Of a DNA stretch of 64,000 nucleotides, positions 8,396 to 16,980 are shown piece by piece (position 1 is the stretch's first letter; the number at the start of each line of letters is the position of its first letter). Source of the stretch: Chamaesiphon minutus PCC 6605 (GTDB lineage: Bacteria > Cyanobacteriota > Cyanobacteriia > Cyanobacteriales > Chamaesiphonaceae); assembly GCF_000317145.1 (NCBI RefSeq), contig NC_019697.1, positions 3,010,385 to 3,074,384 on the forward strand, given 5' to 3'. The position numbers and the translations under genes were made by a program. Under the pieces are notes generated by a model. It worked only from the letters and a program-made list of their open reading frames with translations, was not told where the DNA came from and did not search any database.

Positions 8396-9727
8396 CTATT
8401 TCACTGTTGATGGATAAACGATCTTGCCGTGAAGATCGTAGTGGTCGGCTTCATGGATGATGGCAGGAACAATCGACCCAAGGCGGGCACTCCCACTAAC
8501 ATACACTAATCCGTCCACTTCTGGGGCAAATCTAGCAGATCTGCCGATTAACAACCCCGACTCTGGATGCTCCTGTTCGATCAGGACATCCACGGTTTTA
8601 CCGACTTCGCCTTGATTGCGGCGAAGTGAAATCGGTTGTTGCATCGCCATGATTCCATCGCGTCGCTCGTCCATCAGTGCTTGTGGCAATTGATGGGGCA
8701 AGGTAGCGGCTGGAGTTCCATCCTCTGCGGAGAAGGTAAACACCCCAACATGATCGAATTCATGCCGTTGCAAGAATGCTTGGAGGTGTTGGTAGTGCTC
8801 GTCAGTTTCCCCAGGGAAGCCAACGATTAGAGTCGTCCGCATGACGGCATCGGGGAGAGCAGTTTTGAGTTGCTCGATGATGCGATCGTTTACCTGTCCT
8901 TGCCACGGGCGATTCATGGCACGGAGGATTTCGGGATGAGAATGCTGTAAGGGTAGATCTAAATATGGCAGCACGTTAGCCGTTTCTTGCATGGCTGCAA
9001 CTACCTTGGGTGTTAATCCCGTGGGGTAGGCATAGTGCATTCTAATCCAGGGAATGTCTACTTGCCCCAGAGCGCGCAGCAATTCGGCTAACTTCGGTTC
9101 GCCATAGATATCGATCCCATAGTTAGTAGTGATTTGGGAAATTAGGATTAGCTCCTGCACTCCTTCATCTGCCAATCTTTGTGCTTCAGCGACGATCGAT
9201 TCGATCGTTCTCGATCGCTGTTTGCCCCGCAAATGCGGGATGATGCAAAAAGCACAGCCATAGTCGCAGCCTTCAGCCACGCGCAAATAGGCGACACCCT
9301 CAGTCGTCGTCCGATAGCGCGGCGTAAATTCGTCGGCGATATAAGTCGGTTCGGCACTGACTTCTACAACTCTTTCACCGCCTTGACTGCGTTCGATGAC
9401 ATCGACAATTTTGTGATAGTCGCCACTCCCGACAACGGCTACCGCTTCGGGAATTTCTGCTAATAGCTCGGCTTGGAAATGCTGCGCCATGCAGCCAGTA
9501 ATGACAATTTTTTTATCGGCTTCAGCAAGTTCTACCAAAGTGCGAATCGACTCGGCTCTAGCAGCATCGATAAAGCTACAAGTATTGACGATAACATAAT
9601 CTGCTGCGGTTTCGTCAGCATCTACTTCATAGCCCGCTCCTACGAGCAGCCCCAGCATGTGTTCGCTATCAATACGGTTTTTTTCGCAACCTAAATGAGA
9701 TATTGCAATGGTCGGCTTGTTGCCCAT
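8396..9727 (-). CDS. rimO: Ribosomal protein S12 methylthiotransferase RimO
   Basis: Radical-SAM methylthiotransferase of 443 residues that adds a methylthio group to the conserved aspartate of ribosomal protein S12. The N-terminal UPF0004 domain has the three cluster cysteines C14, C50 and C79. The radical-SAM motif CDYGCAFC gives C154, C158 and C161. A C-terminal TRAM domain (about 375-440) binds RNA or protein. The start [15 protein letters not shown] and the overall pattern are RimO rather than MiaB. ATG at 9727; complete length. Confidence 0.95.
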   Translation of the reverse strand: MGNKPTIAISHLGCEKNRIDSEHMLGLLVGAGYEVDADETAADYVIVNTCSFIDAARAESIRTLVELAEADKKIVITGCMAQHFQAELLAEIPEAVAVVGSGDYHKIVDVIERSQGGERVVEVSAEPTYIADEFTPRYRTTTEGVAYLRVAEGCDYGCAFCIIPHLRGKQRSRTIESIVAEAQRLADEGVQELILISQITTNYGIDIYGEPKLAELLRALGQVDIPWIRMHYAYPTGLTPKVVAAMQETANVLPYLDLPLQHSHPEILRAMNRPWQGQVNDRIIEQLKTALPDAVMRTTLIVGFPGETDEHYQHLQAFLQRHEFDHVGVFTFSAEDGTPAATLPHQLPQALMDERRDGIMAMQQPISLRRNQGEVGKTVDVLIEQEHPESGLLIGRSARFAPEVDGLVYVSGSARLGSIVPAIIHEADHYDLHGKIVYPSTVK

Positions 9728-9816
9728 GTAGTCTTGAGTTATTTGTCTCCAGCAGTAACGTGGTGGTTTTTTCAGTTACTAGCTCAAACTTGCATTTGGT
9801 TTCACTCCGCCCAAAT

Positions 9817-10104
9817 TTAACCTGATAACTGTCTTAAAATCCTCGCTTTATATCTTATCACAATGTTGCGAAATGTAAAACGATCGATTTTTAGTAGAAG
9901 TCCACAGGGATAAGGCAGAAGAGATGGTGGAATTTCACCAGAACGAGCAGCCAAGACAGATTTAAACAGAAAATCAAGAATATTACGCTCTTGCAGACTA
10001 AGCGAACAGACAACAGTGAGCAACCCAGACACAAACTTTCTGCCAGCAACAGAATCTGAGTTGTTTCGATCGTTAGCGAGAATTAGCAGAATCGATCGAT
10101 GCAC
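9817..10104 (-). pseudogene. C-terminal remnant of a transposase (IS66-like)
   Basis: A 95-codon frame containing NDRNNSDSVAGRKFVSGLL and LSLQERNILDFLFKSVLAA, which resembles the C-terminal end of transposases of the IS66 type, where a terminal helix with LQERN-like residues is common. There is no catalytic domain upstream, so this is a decayed fragment. No clear inverted repeats were found around it. Family assignment is by eye only. Confidence 0.45.
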
Positions 10105-10290
10105 TCAGCGCGAAACTTCTGTGATACCAAAAATTACAAATCAGTAACTTGGATTACTAACTCCAGACAGTTGAGCTACTCATGCCCAATTTGTGGATAA
10201 TATATAGATGAAGATGGAGTCTGGCAGTTTGGTCATACCCAAGCTTGAGTTGGTGCGGTAATCGCCAGCGGCCTAATTTAAACGCAAAAC

Positions 10291-11139
10291 GTGAATTTAA
10301 AGCAAACTTTTAACACTACTGAGCCGATTATTGGCGTAGTTCATCTGCTGCCCCTGCCGACCTCTGCGCGTTGGGGCGGTAGCCTCAGTGCGATTATCGA
10401 TCGCGCCGAGCAAGAGGCTGTCGCACTGGTTTCTGGCGGCGTGGATGGAATTATTGTCGAGAACTTTTTTGATGCCCCTTTTCCGAAAAGTCGCGTCGAT
10501 CCGGCTGTAGTCAGTGCGATGACGACGGTGGTGTCGAGATTGATGCACTTAGTGGCAGCACCGATCGGGATTAATGTCTTGCGAAATGATAGTCTTAGTG
10601 CCATGGCGATCGCCAGTTGTACGGAAGCGGCATTTATTCGCGTCAATGTTCTCTCTGGTGTAATGGCAACGGATCAGGGTTTAATTGAAGGCTGTGCTTA
10701 CGAACTACTTCGCTATCGTCGCGAATTGGGCACTAATGTCAAAATCATGGCCGACGTCCTCGTCAAACACGCGCAGCCCCTCAGTTCGAGCGATCTAACG
10801 ACGGCTGTGGGCGACACGATCGATCGCGGACTAGCCGATGCCATCATTCTCTCGGGCTTGGCGACTGGCAAGCCGCCGAGCCTCGAAGATCTTCAAGTTG
10901 CCAAAGCTGCTGCTGGCGACACCCCCATTCTTGTCGGTAGCGGTGCAGATTGCAATAATATTAATAGCCTGATGCAGTTTGCCGATGGAGCGATCGTATC
11001 GAGTTCGCTCAAACGTCAAGGCAAAATCGAGAACTCAATCGACCCAATTCGCGTCAGTCAATTTGTCGAAGCAATGCGTCAGGATCTAAATAGTCAATCC
11101 GTGCGCCGTGCGATCGACTCGATGAAAATTCATAAGTAG
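10291..11139 (+). CDS. btpA: BtpA family protein, photosystem I biogenesis
   Basis: A 282-residue protein of the BtpA/SgcQ family with a predicted TIM-barrel fold. The start PIIGVVHLLPLPTSARWGG and the later GGVDGIIVENFFDAPF and VGSGADCNNINSLMQ segments are typical. In Synechocystis BtpA is a peripheral thylakoid protein needed to stabilise photosystem I reaction-centre proteins. The start is GTG at 10291; no better ATG lies in frame. The TAG stop (11137-11139) is also the first part of a heptad repeat array leading to the VKOR gene. Confidence 0.9.
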   Translation: MNLKQTFNTTEPIIGVVHLLPLPTSARWGGSLSAIIDRAEQEAVALVSGGVDGIIVENFFDAPFPKSRVDPAVVSAMTTVVSRLMHLVAAPIGINVLRNDSLSAMAIASCTEAAFIRVNVLSGVMATDQGLIEGCAYELLRYRRELGTNVKIMADVLVKHAQPLSSSDLTTAVGDTIDRGLADAIILSGLATGKPPSLEDLQVAKAAAGDTPILVGSGADCNNINSLMQFADGAIVSSSLKRQGKIENSIDPIRVSQFVEAMRQDLNSQSVRRAIDSMKIHK

Positions 11140-11267
11140 GCTTTAGGTATTAGGCTTTAGGCTTTAGGCTTTAGGCTTTGGGAGTGAAGACGCAAGCGTC
11201 TTGCTAATTATTCATACTAATACCTAATACCTAACACCTAATCCCTAACACCTAATACCTAATCCCT
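11137..11267. repeat. Inverted heptad arrays filling the btpA-VKOR gap
   Basis: Starting at the btpA stop codon, copies of TTTAGGC-type heptads run to about 11180. A core follows with the perfect hairpin AAGACGC-AA-GCGTCTT (11187-11202). From about 11216 CCTAATA/CCTAACA/CCTAATC heptads continue up to the ATG at 11268. The two arrays are roughly complementary, so the transcript could fold end to end. No Shine-Dalgarno sequence is present before the VKOR start. Confidence 0.85.
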
Positions 11268-12215
11268 ATGATGAAACGTCGTCAAGTTCCCTGGATCTAT
11301 CAATACTCGCGATTGCTAATTGGCTCGATCGCAATTTTAGGTATTTGCGTTACCGCCTATCTGACATGGGTAAAACTCATTAACAACGGTGCATGTGGGA
11401 CGGAAGGCTGTCAGATCGTGCTAGCTAGCCCCTTTGCCAATGTAGGTAATTTTCCGCTGACAGGCTTGGGATTAGTGAGTTACGTCATTGTCGCCGTGAT
11501 GGCATTTGCACCTACACTCATCGATCCCAAAAGCAATAAAGCCGCTCACAATCAGCTCAATAACCTCACCTGGTTGGGGCTATTTCTCGCTGGCGTCGGG
11601 ATGGCTGTATTTAGCGGCTATCTAATGTATCTGTTGGCTTTTGTTATTAAAGCGGCGTGTCCGTTTTGCATTGCTTCGGCAATTTTTACCTTGGCAATTT
11701 TGGGATTGACAATTATCGGTCGAGATTGGGACGATATCGGTCAACTGATATTTTCAGGAACCGCAGCAGGTTTAGGGGCGATTATCGTCTCATTGATACT
11801 TTACAATACGGCAGTCGGTGGCGAAATCAACTCGCTCTCACCGATTACCGCCCCGGAACCGGGGATCGGTTGGGAAATTAAATCGACATCAGGAACGGCG
11901 GAGATCGAGCTAGCTAAATATCTCGCCAGCAAAGACGTGAAAATGTATAGTGCTTACTGGTGCCCACATTGCTACGAACAGAAGCAGTTATTTGGCAAGC
12001 AAGCTTGGGAACAAGTCCCCAATGTTGAATGTGCCGCCGATGCCAAAAAGAACCCACAGCCACAAGTTTGCACTCAAGCTGGCATTAAAGGATTCCCCAC
12101 TTGGAGTATCAACGGGAAACTAGATACTGGAGTGAAGAAATTGGCAAAACTTGCGGAATTAACTGGCTATAAGGGCGATACTGCTTTCAAATACGATCGA
12201 TTGTTTACCCGATAA
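11268..12215 (+). CDS. VKOR-thioredoxin fusion, disulfide-forming enzyme
   Basis: Vitamin K epoxide reductase homologue fused to a thioredoxin-like domain, 315 residues, as in the cyanobacterial and plastid (LTO1) enzymes. The membrane part spans about 15-185, with the loop cysteines C43 and C48 and the active CPFC at 131-134 near the quinone site. The soluble domain (about 205-310) has WCPHC (C232, C235) and faces the lumen or periplasm. The enzyme makes disulfides by passing electrons from thioredoxin-fold partners to quinone. Two more thiol-redox genes follow. ATG at 11268 or 11271. Confidence 0.93.
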   Translation: MMKRRQVPWIYQYSRLLIGSIAILGICVTAYLTWVKLINNGACGTEGCQIVLASPFANVGNFPLTGLGLVSYVIVAVMAFAPTLIDPKSNKAAHNQLNNLTWLGLFLAGVGMAVFSGYLMYLLAFVIKAACPFCIASAIFTLAILGLTIIGRDWDDIGQLIFSGTAAGLGAIIVSLILYNTAVGGEINSLSPITAPEPGIGWEIKSTSGTAEIELAKYLASKDVKMYSAYWCPHCYEQKQLFGKQAWEQVPNVECAADAKKNPQPQVCTQAGIKGFPTWSINGKLDTGVKKLAKLAELTGYKGDTAFKYDRLFTR

Positions 12216-12369
12216 CCTTAATTACGAGCGGGGATTTACTGGCGGATTAGATGCGATCCCCTTAGCTAAAAGCGTGTGGCTCTGGCTTTGTGTCAATTAG
12301 CAACTTGTGCGATCGACATAAATAGTTTATATATTTTAAGAATTGCTAAACATCACTCACTTTAACTGA

Positions 12370-12939
12370 ATGCTTTCAAAAAAATTGCAGCTACTTGAGT
12401 ATACCACCGCAAATCTGGTTAAGGCTGTGGCGATCGGTATGGCGTGCGCGCTAGCTGGAGCGGGAGTCTGCGCGCAGCCCACCAACCCCACACTACCGAA
12501 ACCATCGGTACCAAACCCATCAGTACCGACTGTTACGCCAGCACCTAATTTAGATATCCGACCGACTGGTGACAACCCTACTCAGCCGAGCGATAACCAG
12601 AGTAAATCGATTAAAGTTGATACAACTTCTGGAGCCTCAGAAACTGCGTTAGTAGAATATTTAGCAGCTAAGAATGTGATATTTTACGGTGCTTATTGGT
12701 GCGATCACTGTCAGAAGCAAAAATCTCTATTTGGAGCTACTGCTGCTACTAAATTAACCTACATCGAATGTTCTGTCGATGGTGACAATTCCCAACGTAA
12801 GTTGTGCAAAGAACGGAATATCAAAATGTTTCCAACTTGGGAAATTGACGGGAAATACTATCCTGGAACCAAAGATCTCAAAGAACTGGCAAAACTTTCA
12901 GGTTATCGAGGGCCGACAAATTTTAAGTATCAGAAATAA
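12370..12939 (+). CDS. Exported thioredoxin-like protein, paralogue of VKOR C-terminal domain
   Basis: A 189-residue protein with a hydrophobic export signal (about 14-35, likely cleavage after VCA), a Pro/Ser/Thr linker (38-78) and a thioredoxin-like domain with WCDHC (C111, C114). Its last 100 residues match the C-terminal domain of the VKOR protein just upstream feature for feature: VEYLAAKNV, YGAYWC-HC-KQK-LFG, IKMFPTWEIDGK and a LAKLSGYRGPTNFKY end. It is probably a free redox partner that arose by duplication of that domain. Confidence 0.85.
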   Translation: MLSKKLQLLEYTTANLVKAVAIGMACALAGAGVCAQPTNPTLPKPSVPNPSVPTVTPAPNLDIRPTGDNPTQPSDNQSKSIKVDTTSGASETALVEYLAAKNVIFYGAYWCDHCQKQKSLFGATAATKLTYIECSVDGDNSQRKLCKERNIKMFPTWEIDGKYYPGTKDLKELAKLSGYRGPTNFKYQK

Positions 12940-13190
12940 ATCTTATTAATTTTTGGGGATCGGAGATTGCGGCTCTCGATCGCCTTTGTTTCCCAACATT
13001 TTAAACAGAAAAGACAGCAGATTGGGAAATTCTTGCTAGATCTGGAGCCTGTCAATCTATCTCTCGTCTTTATTTTTTAAATCGGGATTAAGTAATTTAG
13101 TAAACTAGCTCAGAATTAATTTAGCTGACTCATTCGATCGCTATTGGCATTATTATAATTCCATCAACTTACCCCGATCTAATACAGAAA
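12940..13190. other. Intergenic region, nothing recognised
   Basis: About 250 bases with no gene, strong hairpin or repeat that I could support. It probably holds the promoter of the DsbA-like gene. Confidence 0.4.
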
Positions 13191-14081
13191 ATGAATTATT
13201 TACTCAATTTGTGGCGATTGCCAATTTTATCATTGGTACTTTCATCTTTGATTTTGGGTGCCATGCCCGCTCAAGCAGACAGCCAGAGCAAACGCATCGC
13301 TCCGATCGTCACTGCTGAAAAGTCCATCGCCGCAGAGCAACTCATCCAGCCTGGTGTCGAGCGTAATTTCTCAGCTACAGATCGCATTGTTACTAGTGAA
13401 ACTCGCCTCGCTCAATCGGTAAAAGTCACGCCACAACTAGAAAAACAAATTCTCGAAGTAATTCGCCGAAATCCAGATGTGTTGCTCGAAGTTTTACAAA
13501 AATATGCCCTAGAGCAACAACAAAAAGAGCAAAAAGCTCAGGCTGAAGCACTCAAGCAAGCGCGGCGCAATACCAAAGCCTTAATTGGCAATTCTCCAAC
13601 AACTGGCGCGAGCCAGCGACAAATCGTAATGGTAGCATTTTCAGATTTTCAATGCCCATTTTGTGCCACAGCCGATCGCAATGTCAAACAATTTATGACA
13701 AAGCACAAGGATAAAGTTACCCTAGTTTATAAGTATTTCCCGCTGACTCAAATTCATCCAGAAGCTTTACCCGCAGCTCGTGCTGCCTGGGCAGCCAATA
13801 AACAAGGTAAATTTTGGGAATATCATGATGCTTTATATGCCAATCAAGCTAAATTAGGTGAAAGTTTTTATGTCGAAACTGCTAACGCGCTTAAACTAGA
13901 TCTCAAGAAATTTAATGCCGATCGCAAAATCGCCGATGATGCGATCGTAGAAGATTTTAAGCTCGGGCGCAAACTGGGGGTCGATGGTACTCCAACATTT
14001 ATTTTGAATGGGGAAGTCGTGACTGGAGCCGCGTCACTAGCAGATTTAGAAAAAGCCTTGGCACAAGTTACGAAAAAATAG
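13191..14081 (+). CDS. DsbA-like periplasmic thiol oxidoreductase
   Basis: A 296-residue exported protein. Residues 1-29 are a signal peptide ending in AQA. A helical, Gln/Lys-rich segment (about 80-130) precedes a DsbA/Thioredoxin_4-type domain with the active site CPFC (155-158), the helical insertion of DsbA, and the cis-proline loop GVDGTPTF near the end. Such proteins oxidise or isomerise cysteines in exported proteins. Being the third redox gene after VKOR and its thioredoxin paralogue, it is the obvious substrate oxidase recycled by VKOR, which is an inference from position. It has its own gap of 250 bases. Confidence 0.9.
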   Translation: MNYLLNLWRLPILSLVLSSLILGAMPAQADSQSKRIAPIVTAEKSIAAEQLIQPGVERNFSATDRIVTSETRLAQSVKVTPQLEKQILEVIRRNPDVLLEVLQKYALEQQQKEQKAQAEALKQARRNTKALIGNSPTTGASQRQIVMVAFSDFQCPFCATADRNVKQFMTKHKDKVTLVYKYFPLTQIHPEALPAARAAWAANKQGKFWEYHDALYANQAKLGESFYVETANALKLDLKKFNADRKIADDAIVEDFKLGRKLGVDGTPTFILNGEVVTGAASLADLEKALAQVTKK

Positions 14082-14227
14082 TTGGATGGGTGAATAGTGG
14101 ATAGTGGATAGCTGTATGTAGTTATCGAAATTAAGTGTTAGCTCGTGCCTGTAAATTAGGAATTTAGCCCCTATTCCCTATTCCCTATTCCCTATTCCCT
14201 ACTCTTTACCCTCTACTCCCTATTCTC
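14082..14227. repeat. Heptad arrays between DsbA-like gene and thiE
   Basis: Just after the stop, GTGGATA-type heptads (GGATAGTGGATAG, about 14084-14112). Then about 50 unique bases, then CCCTATT heptads (five in a row from about 14168) continuing as CCCTACT/CCCTCTA units to the thiE ATG. G-rich after the stop and C-rich before the start, the same polarity as at 11137-11267 but with a different heptad. Confidence 0.8.
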
Positions 14228-15286
14228 ATGAACGACACCTCTCTAGCATCTCTCCAACCTGCCGTCTGGCGCATTTTAGATGCAAATTTCGATCGAGCGC
14301 GGGAGGGATTGCGCATTATTGAAGAATGGTGCCGATTTGCCCTCAATCATCAGGCGATGGCAAACGAGTGCAAGCAGATGCGTCAGGAGTTGGGGATGTG
14401 GCATACGCCAGAAATTCGCGCCGCGCGGGATACCGCCAGAGATGTGGGTACCACGCTGAGTCATCCCCGCGAGGAACAACGCACGGGGATCGAACAACTC
14501 CTGCAAGCAAATCTTTGTCGGGTGCAAGAAGCCTTACGCGTCATCGAAGAATATGGCAAACTTTACTCACCTGCCATTAGCAGTGGCTCCAAGCAGATGC
14601 GCTACCGCGTATATGCCCTCGAAAGCAATCTCCTCAACTATCGTCGCCGTCAATTGCTAGCTAATTCGCGATTGTATTTAGTCACATCAGCCGCCCCAGA
14701 TTTACTCCTGCGCGTGGAAGCAGCGTTGCAAGGGGGATTGACTTTAGTGCAATATCGCGATAAGCAAAGTAACGATACCGATCGATTGGCGATCGCCAAA
14801 CAGATGTGTCAACTCTGCCATCATTATGGGGCATTATTTATTCTCAACGATCGCGTAGATCTGGCACTGGCAGTCGATGCCGATGGCGTCCATTTGGGGC
14901 AACAAGATATCTCGATCGCACTAGCCAGACAAATCCTCGGCGCACAAAAAATCGTCGGTCGCTCGACCACTAACCCAGAGGAAATGGAACGCGCTATCAA
15001 AGAAGGTGCCGACTATATTGGTGTCGGACCAGTATACGAAACGCCTACCAAAGCTGGCAAAGCTGCCGCAGGGATTGAATACGTTCAATATGCTGCTAAA
15101 AATGCGACCGTGCCTTGGTTTGCGATCGGTGGGATCGATAATACTAATTTAGATGATGTGCTCAAAGCTGGCGCGCCTGGGGTCGCAATGGTACGTGCGA
15201 TTATGAATGCCGAAAATCCCACTCATGCCGTGCAGTTTTGTCTGGGGATGTTAAATCGAGTTCCGCAGGTAGGGTTTAGGCTTTAG
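14228..15286 (+). CDS. thiE: Thiamine-phosphate synthase with N-terminal ThiD2-like domain
   Basis: A 352-residue thiamine phosphate synthase that joins HMP-pyrophosphate and the thiazole phosphate to give thiamine phosphate. The N-terminal about 135 residues (RILDANFDRAREGLRIIEEW) are the extra domain seen in cyanobacterial ThiE proteins. The TIM-barrel ThiE domain follows (about 145-345), with VQYRDK, NDRVDLALAVDADGVHLGQ and GVGPVYETPTK. The last four residues GFRL and the TAG stop are encoded by the first units of a TTTAGGC repeat array, so the C-terminus has been set by the repeat. thiS follows, fitting a thiamine operon. Confidence 0.93.
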   Translation: MNDTSLASLQPAVWRILDANFDRAREGLRIIEEWCRFALNHQAMANECKQMRQELGMWHTPEIRAARDTARDVGTTLSHPREEQRTGIEQLLQANLCRVQEALRVIEEYGKLYSPAISSGSKQMRYRVYALESNLLNYRRRQLLANSRLYLVTSAAPDLLLRVEAALQGGLTLVQYRDKQSNDTDRLAIAKQMCQLCHHYGALFILNDRVDLALAVDADGVHLGQQDISIALARQILGAQKIVGRSTTNPEEMERAIKEGADYIGVGPVYETPTKAGKAAAGIEYVQYAAKNATVPWFAIGGIDNTNLDDVLKAGAPGVAMVRAIMNAENPTHAVQFCLGMLNRVPQVGFRL

Positions 15287-15363
15287 GCTTTAGGCGTTAG
15301 GCTTTAGGTATTAGGCTTTAGGCGTTAGGCTTTAGGATTTAGGCTTTAGGGTTTAGGGTTTAG
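15272..15363. repeat. TTTAGGC heptad array after thiE
   Basis: About 13 units of GGCTTTA/GGCGTTA/GGATTTA/GGGTTTA type, starting inside the thiE coding end and running to about 28 bases before thiS. Only the G-rich half is present here; there is no C-rich half before thiS. Variation is mostly at two of the seven positions. Confidence 0.85.
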
Positions 15364-15391
15364 GAAATTCAGGAATTTTGGTGATAATTTT

Positions 15392-15688
15392 ATGGTAGAC
15401 GATCGACAACATCAGGCTGACAATTCTTCACTAGCAAGTCCAGACGAATCCTCAATCCCCAATCCCGAATCCCCAATCCTCGATCGAATCGAATTACAAG
15501 TCAATGGCGAAAGTCATACCTGTGCGCCCAAGACAAATCTGCCCCAACTATTAGTGCAAATGGGTCTCAATCCCAGGCTATTGGCCGTAGAATATAACGG
15601 AGAAATTTTGCATCGGCAATTTTGGGATGAGACAGAAATTAAACCTCACGATCGATTAGAAATTGTGACGATCGTCGGTGGTGGTTAG
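15392..15688 (+). CDS. thiS: Sulfur carrier protein ThiS
   Basis: A 98-residue protein: a polar N-terminal extension of about 28 residues, then a beta-grasp ubiquitin-like domain (IELQVNGESHTC to LEIVTIVGGG). ThiS carries thiocarboxylate sulfur on its C-terminal Gly-Gly for thiazole synthesis; here the end is VGGG. An internal start is possible but no better ATG is visible. The next gene begins 1 base after the stop if its ATG is used, so they are likely cotranscribed. Confidence 0.9.
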   Translation: MVDDRQHQADNSSLASPDESSIPNPESPILDRIELQVNGESHTCAPKTNLPQLLVQMGLNPRLLAVEYNGEILHRQFWDETEIKPHDRLEIVTIVGGG

Positions 15689-15689
15689 T

Positions 15690-16130
15690 ATGGAAGTCAA
15701 TCTAGCGGGGATCGAGGATCTAGACGAGATCGCAAAATTGTTCGATTGCTATCGAATTTTTTATCAACAACCATCAGATCTTGAAGCTGCACGCAATTTC
15801 TTGCAACAACGTTTCGATCGAGGTGATGCTCGGATCTTTGTCGCGCGCATCGATGCCCAAATAGTCGGATTCACGCAACTTTACCCCAGCTTTTCATCAG
15901 TTGCCATGAAACCCATCTGGATTTTAAATGATTTATTTGTTAGTAAAGCTTATCGCAATCGGGGTGTGGCCAGATTGCTGATGGGGGCAATGGAAAATTT
16001 TGGGCGTGAGACAGCCGCAATTCGCATCATCTTATCGACTCAAGTTGCTAACACTGCCGCTCGATCCCTTTATCGTTCGTTGGGATATATTAAGAATGAG
16101 GAGTTTCATCAATATACGCTGTCTTTGTAG
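15690..16130 (+). CDS. GNAT family N-acetyltransferase
   Basis: About 146 residues with the Gcn5 fold: the beta-4 core ILNDLFVSKAYRNRGVARLLM holds the acetyl-CoA loop (R/Q-x-x-G-x-A form), and a final LSTQVANTAARSLYRSLGY gives motif B. GNAT enzymes move acetyl groups from acetyl-CoA to amines; the substrate is unknown. I chose ATG at 15690, directly after the thiS stop; two in-frame GTG codons at 15678 and 15681 would overlap thiS. Confidence 0.88.
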   Translation: MEVNLAGIEDLDEIAKLFDCYRIFYQQPSDLEAARNFLQQRFDRGDARIFVARIDAQIVGFTQLYPSFSSVAMKPIWILNDLFVSKAYRNRGVARLLMGAMENFGRETAAIRIILSTQVANTAARSLYRSLGYIKNEEFHQYTLSL

Positions 16131-16152
16131 TTAGGAAGATAGATTTTGAATT

Positions 16153-16527
16153 ATGAATGTTAATCCCGATCGAAATGTTCTGGGTACCGAACTTGAGACT
16201 TGCTGTACCTCGCCGATGACTGGATTTTTTCGCACGGGTGTCTGTGCCACAGGCCCTCAAGATCGGGGTACTCATGTGGTGTGCGCGCGCGTTACTACGG
16301 AATTTTTGACATACACTAAAGCCCAAGGCAACGATCTGAGCACCGCCGTTCCATCTGCTAATTTTCCAGGTTTAAAGCCTGGAGATAAATGGTGTCTGTG
16401 TGCGTCGCGGTGGAAAGAAGCTCTAGATGATGGTGTCGCACCACCTGTGGATTTAGCAGCCACACATAGTAGCGCGCTTAAGTTTGTAAGTTTGGCAGAT
16501 CTTCAGCAACATGCAATTTCTGGATGA
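16153..16527 (+). CDS. DUF2237 family protein
   Basis: A 124-residue protein matching the DUF2237 pattern: NVLGTELETCCTSPMTGFFR near the start, HVVCARVTTEFL, SKGNDLST-like, and PGDKWCLCASRWKEA. The family is widespread in bacteria and has no assigned function. Conserved cysteines at about 17, 18, 28, 42, 77 and 79 suggest metal or redox chemistry, which is an inference. It overlaps the following NUDIX gene by four bases (ATGA). Confidence 0.85.
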   Translation: MNVNPDRNVLGTELETCCTSPMTGFFRTGVCATGPQDRGTHVVCARVTTEFLTYTKAQGNDLSTAVPSANFPGLKPGDKWCLCASRWKEALDDGVAPPVDLAATHSSALKFVSLADLQQHAISG

Positions 16528-16958
16528 GTAATAATTTACCGATTGAAGTAGCGATCGCGATTCTACCCCACGAGGGGAAGTTCCTAATGCAATTGCGGGA
16601 CAATATTCCGACGATTCTTTATCCAGGTTTGTGGGGTTTATTTGGCGGACATATCGAGCCAGATGAAACTCCCGAAATTGCTGTCGAGCGCGAAATATTA
16701 GAGGAAATCGGCTATCAGATCGCCGAACCCAAAAAGTTTGGCTGCTATAGTGACGATCGAATTATCAGACACGTTTTCTACGCGCCGTTGACGGTAGAAA
16801 TCGATAAGTTAGTGCTCAGTGAAGGCTGGGATCTAGGACTGATCGGTCCGGTTCAAATCGAGGCGGGTTTTGCCTATTCGGCGATCGCAGGTGAAGAACG
16901 TCCGCTGGGGGCAGTGCATCAACAGATTATGATGGATTTTATTGAATGGTGGGCTTAG
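16524..16958 (+). CDS. NUDIX hydrolase
   Basis: A 144-residue NUDIX protein. The box GX5EX7REUXEEXGU is met exactly from G42 to Y64 (GHIEPDETPEIAVEREILEE then IGY). These enzymes cleave nucleoside diphosphates linked to another group, using Mg2+ held by the box glutamates. The substrate is not predictable. The ATGA overlap with the DUF2237 gene implies translational coupling. Confidence 0.92.
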   Translation: MSNNLPIEVAIAILPHEGKFLMQLRDNIPTILYPGLWGLFGGHIEPDETPEIAVEREILEEIGYQIAEPKKFGCYSDDRIIRHVFYAPLTVEIDKLVLSEGWDLGLIGPVQIEAGFAYSAIAGEERPLGAVHQQIMMDFIEWWA

Positions 16959-16980
16959 ATCGCAGATCGATAAGATGAGT

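Noticed and set aside
9148-9463. Frames overlapping rimO on both strands
   Set aside because: They lie inside the well-supported rimO gene and their length comes from the biased CGATCG composition.
14082-14227. TPP riboswitch upstream of thiE
   Set aside because: No THI-box words (such as CTGAGA with the conserved partner segments) were found; the leader is made of heptad repeats.
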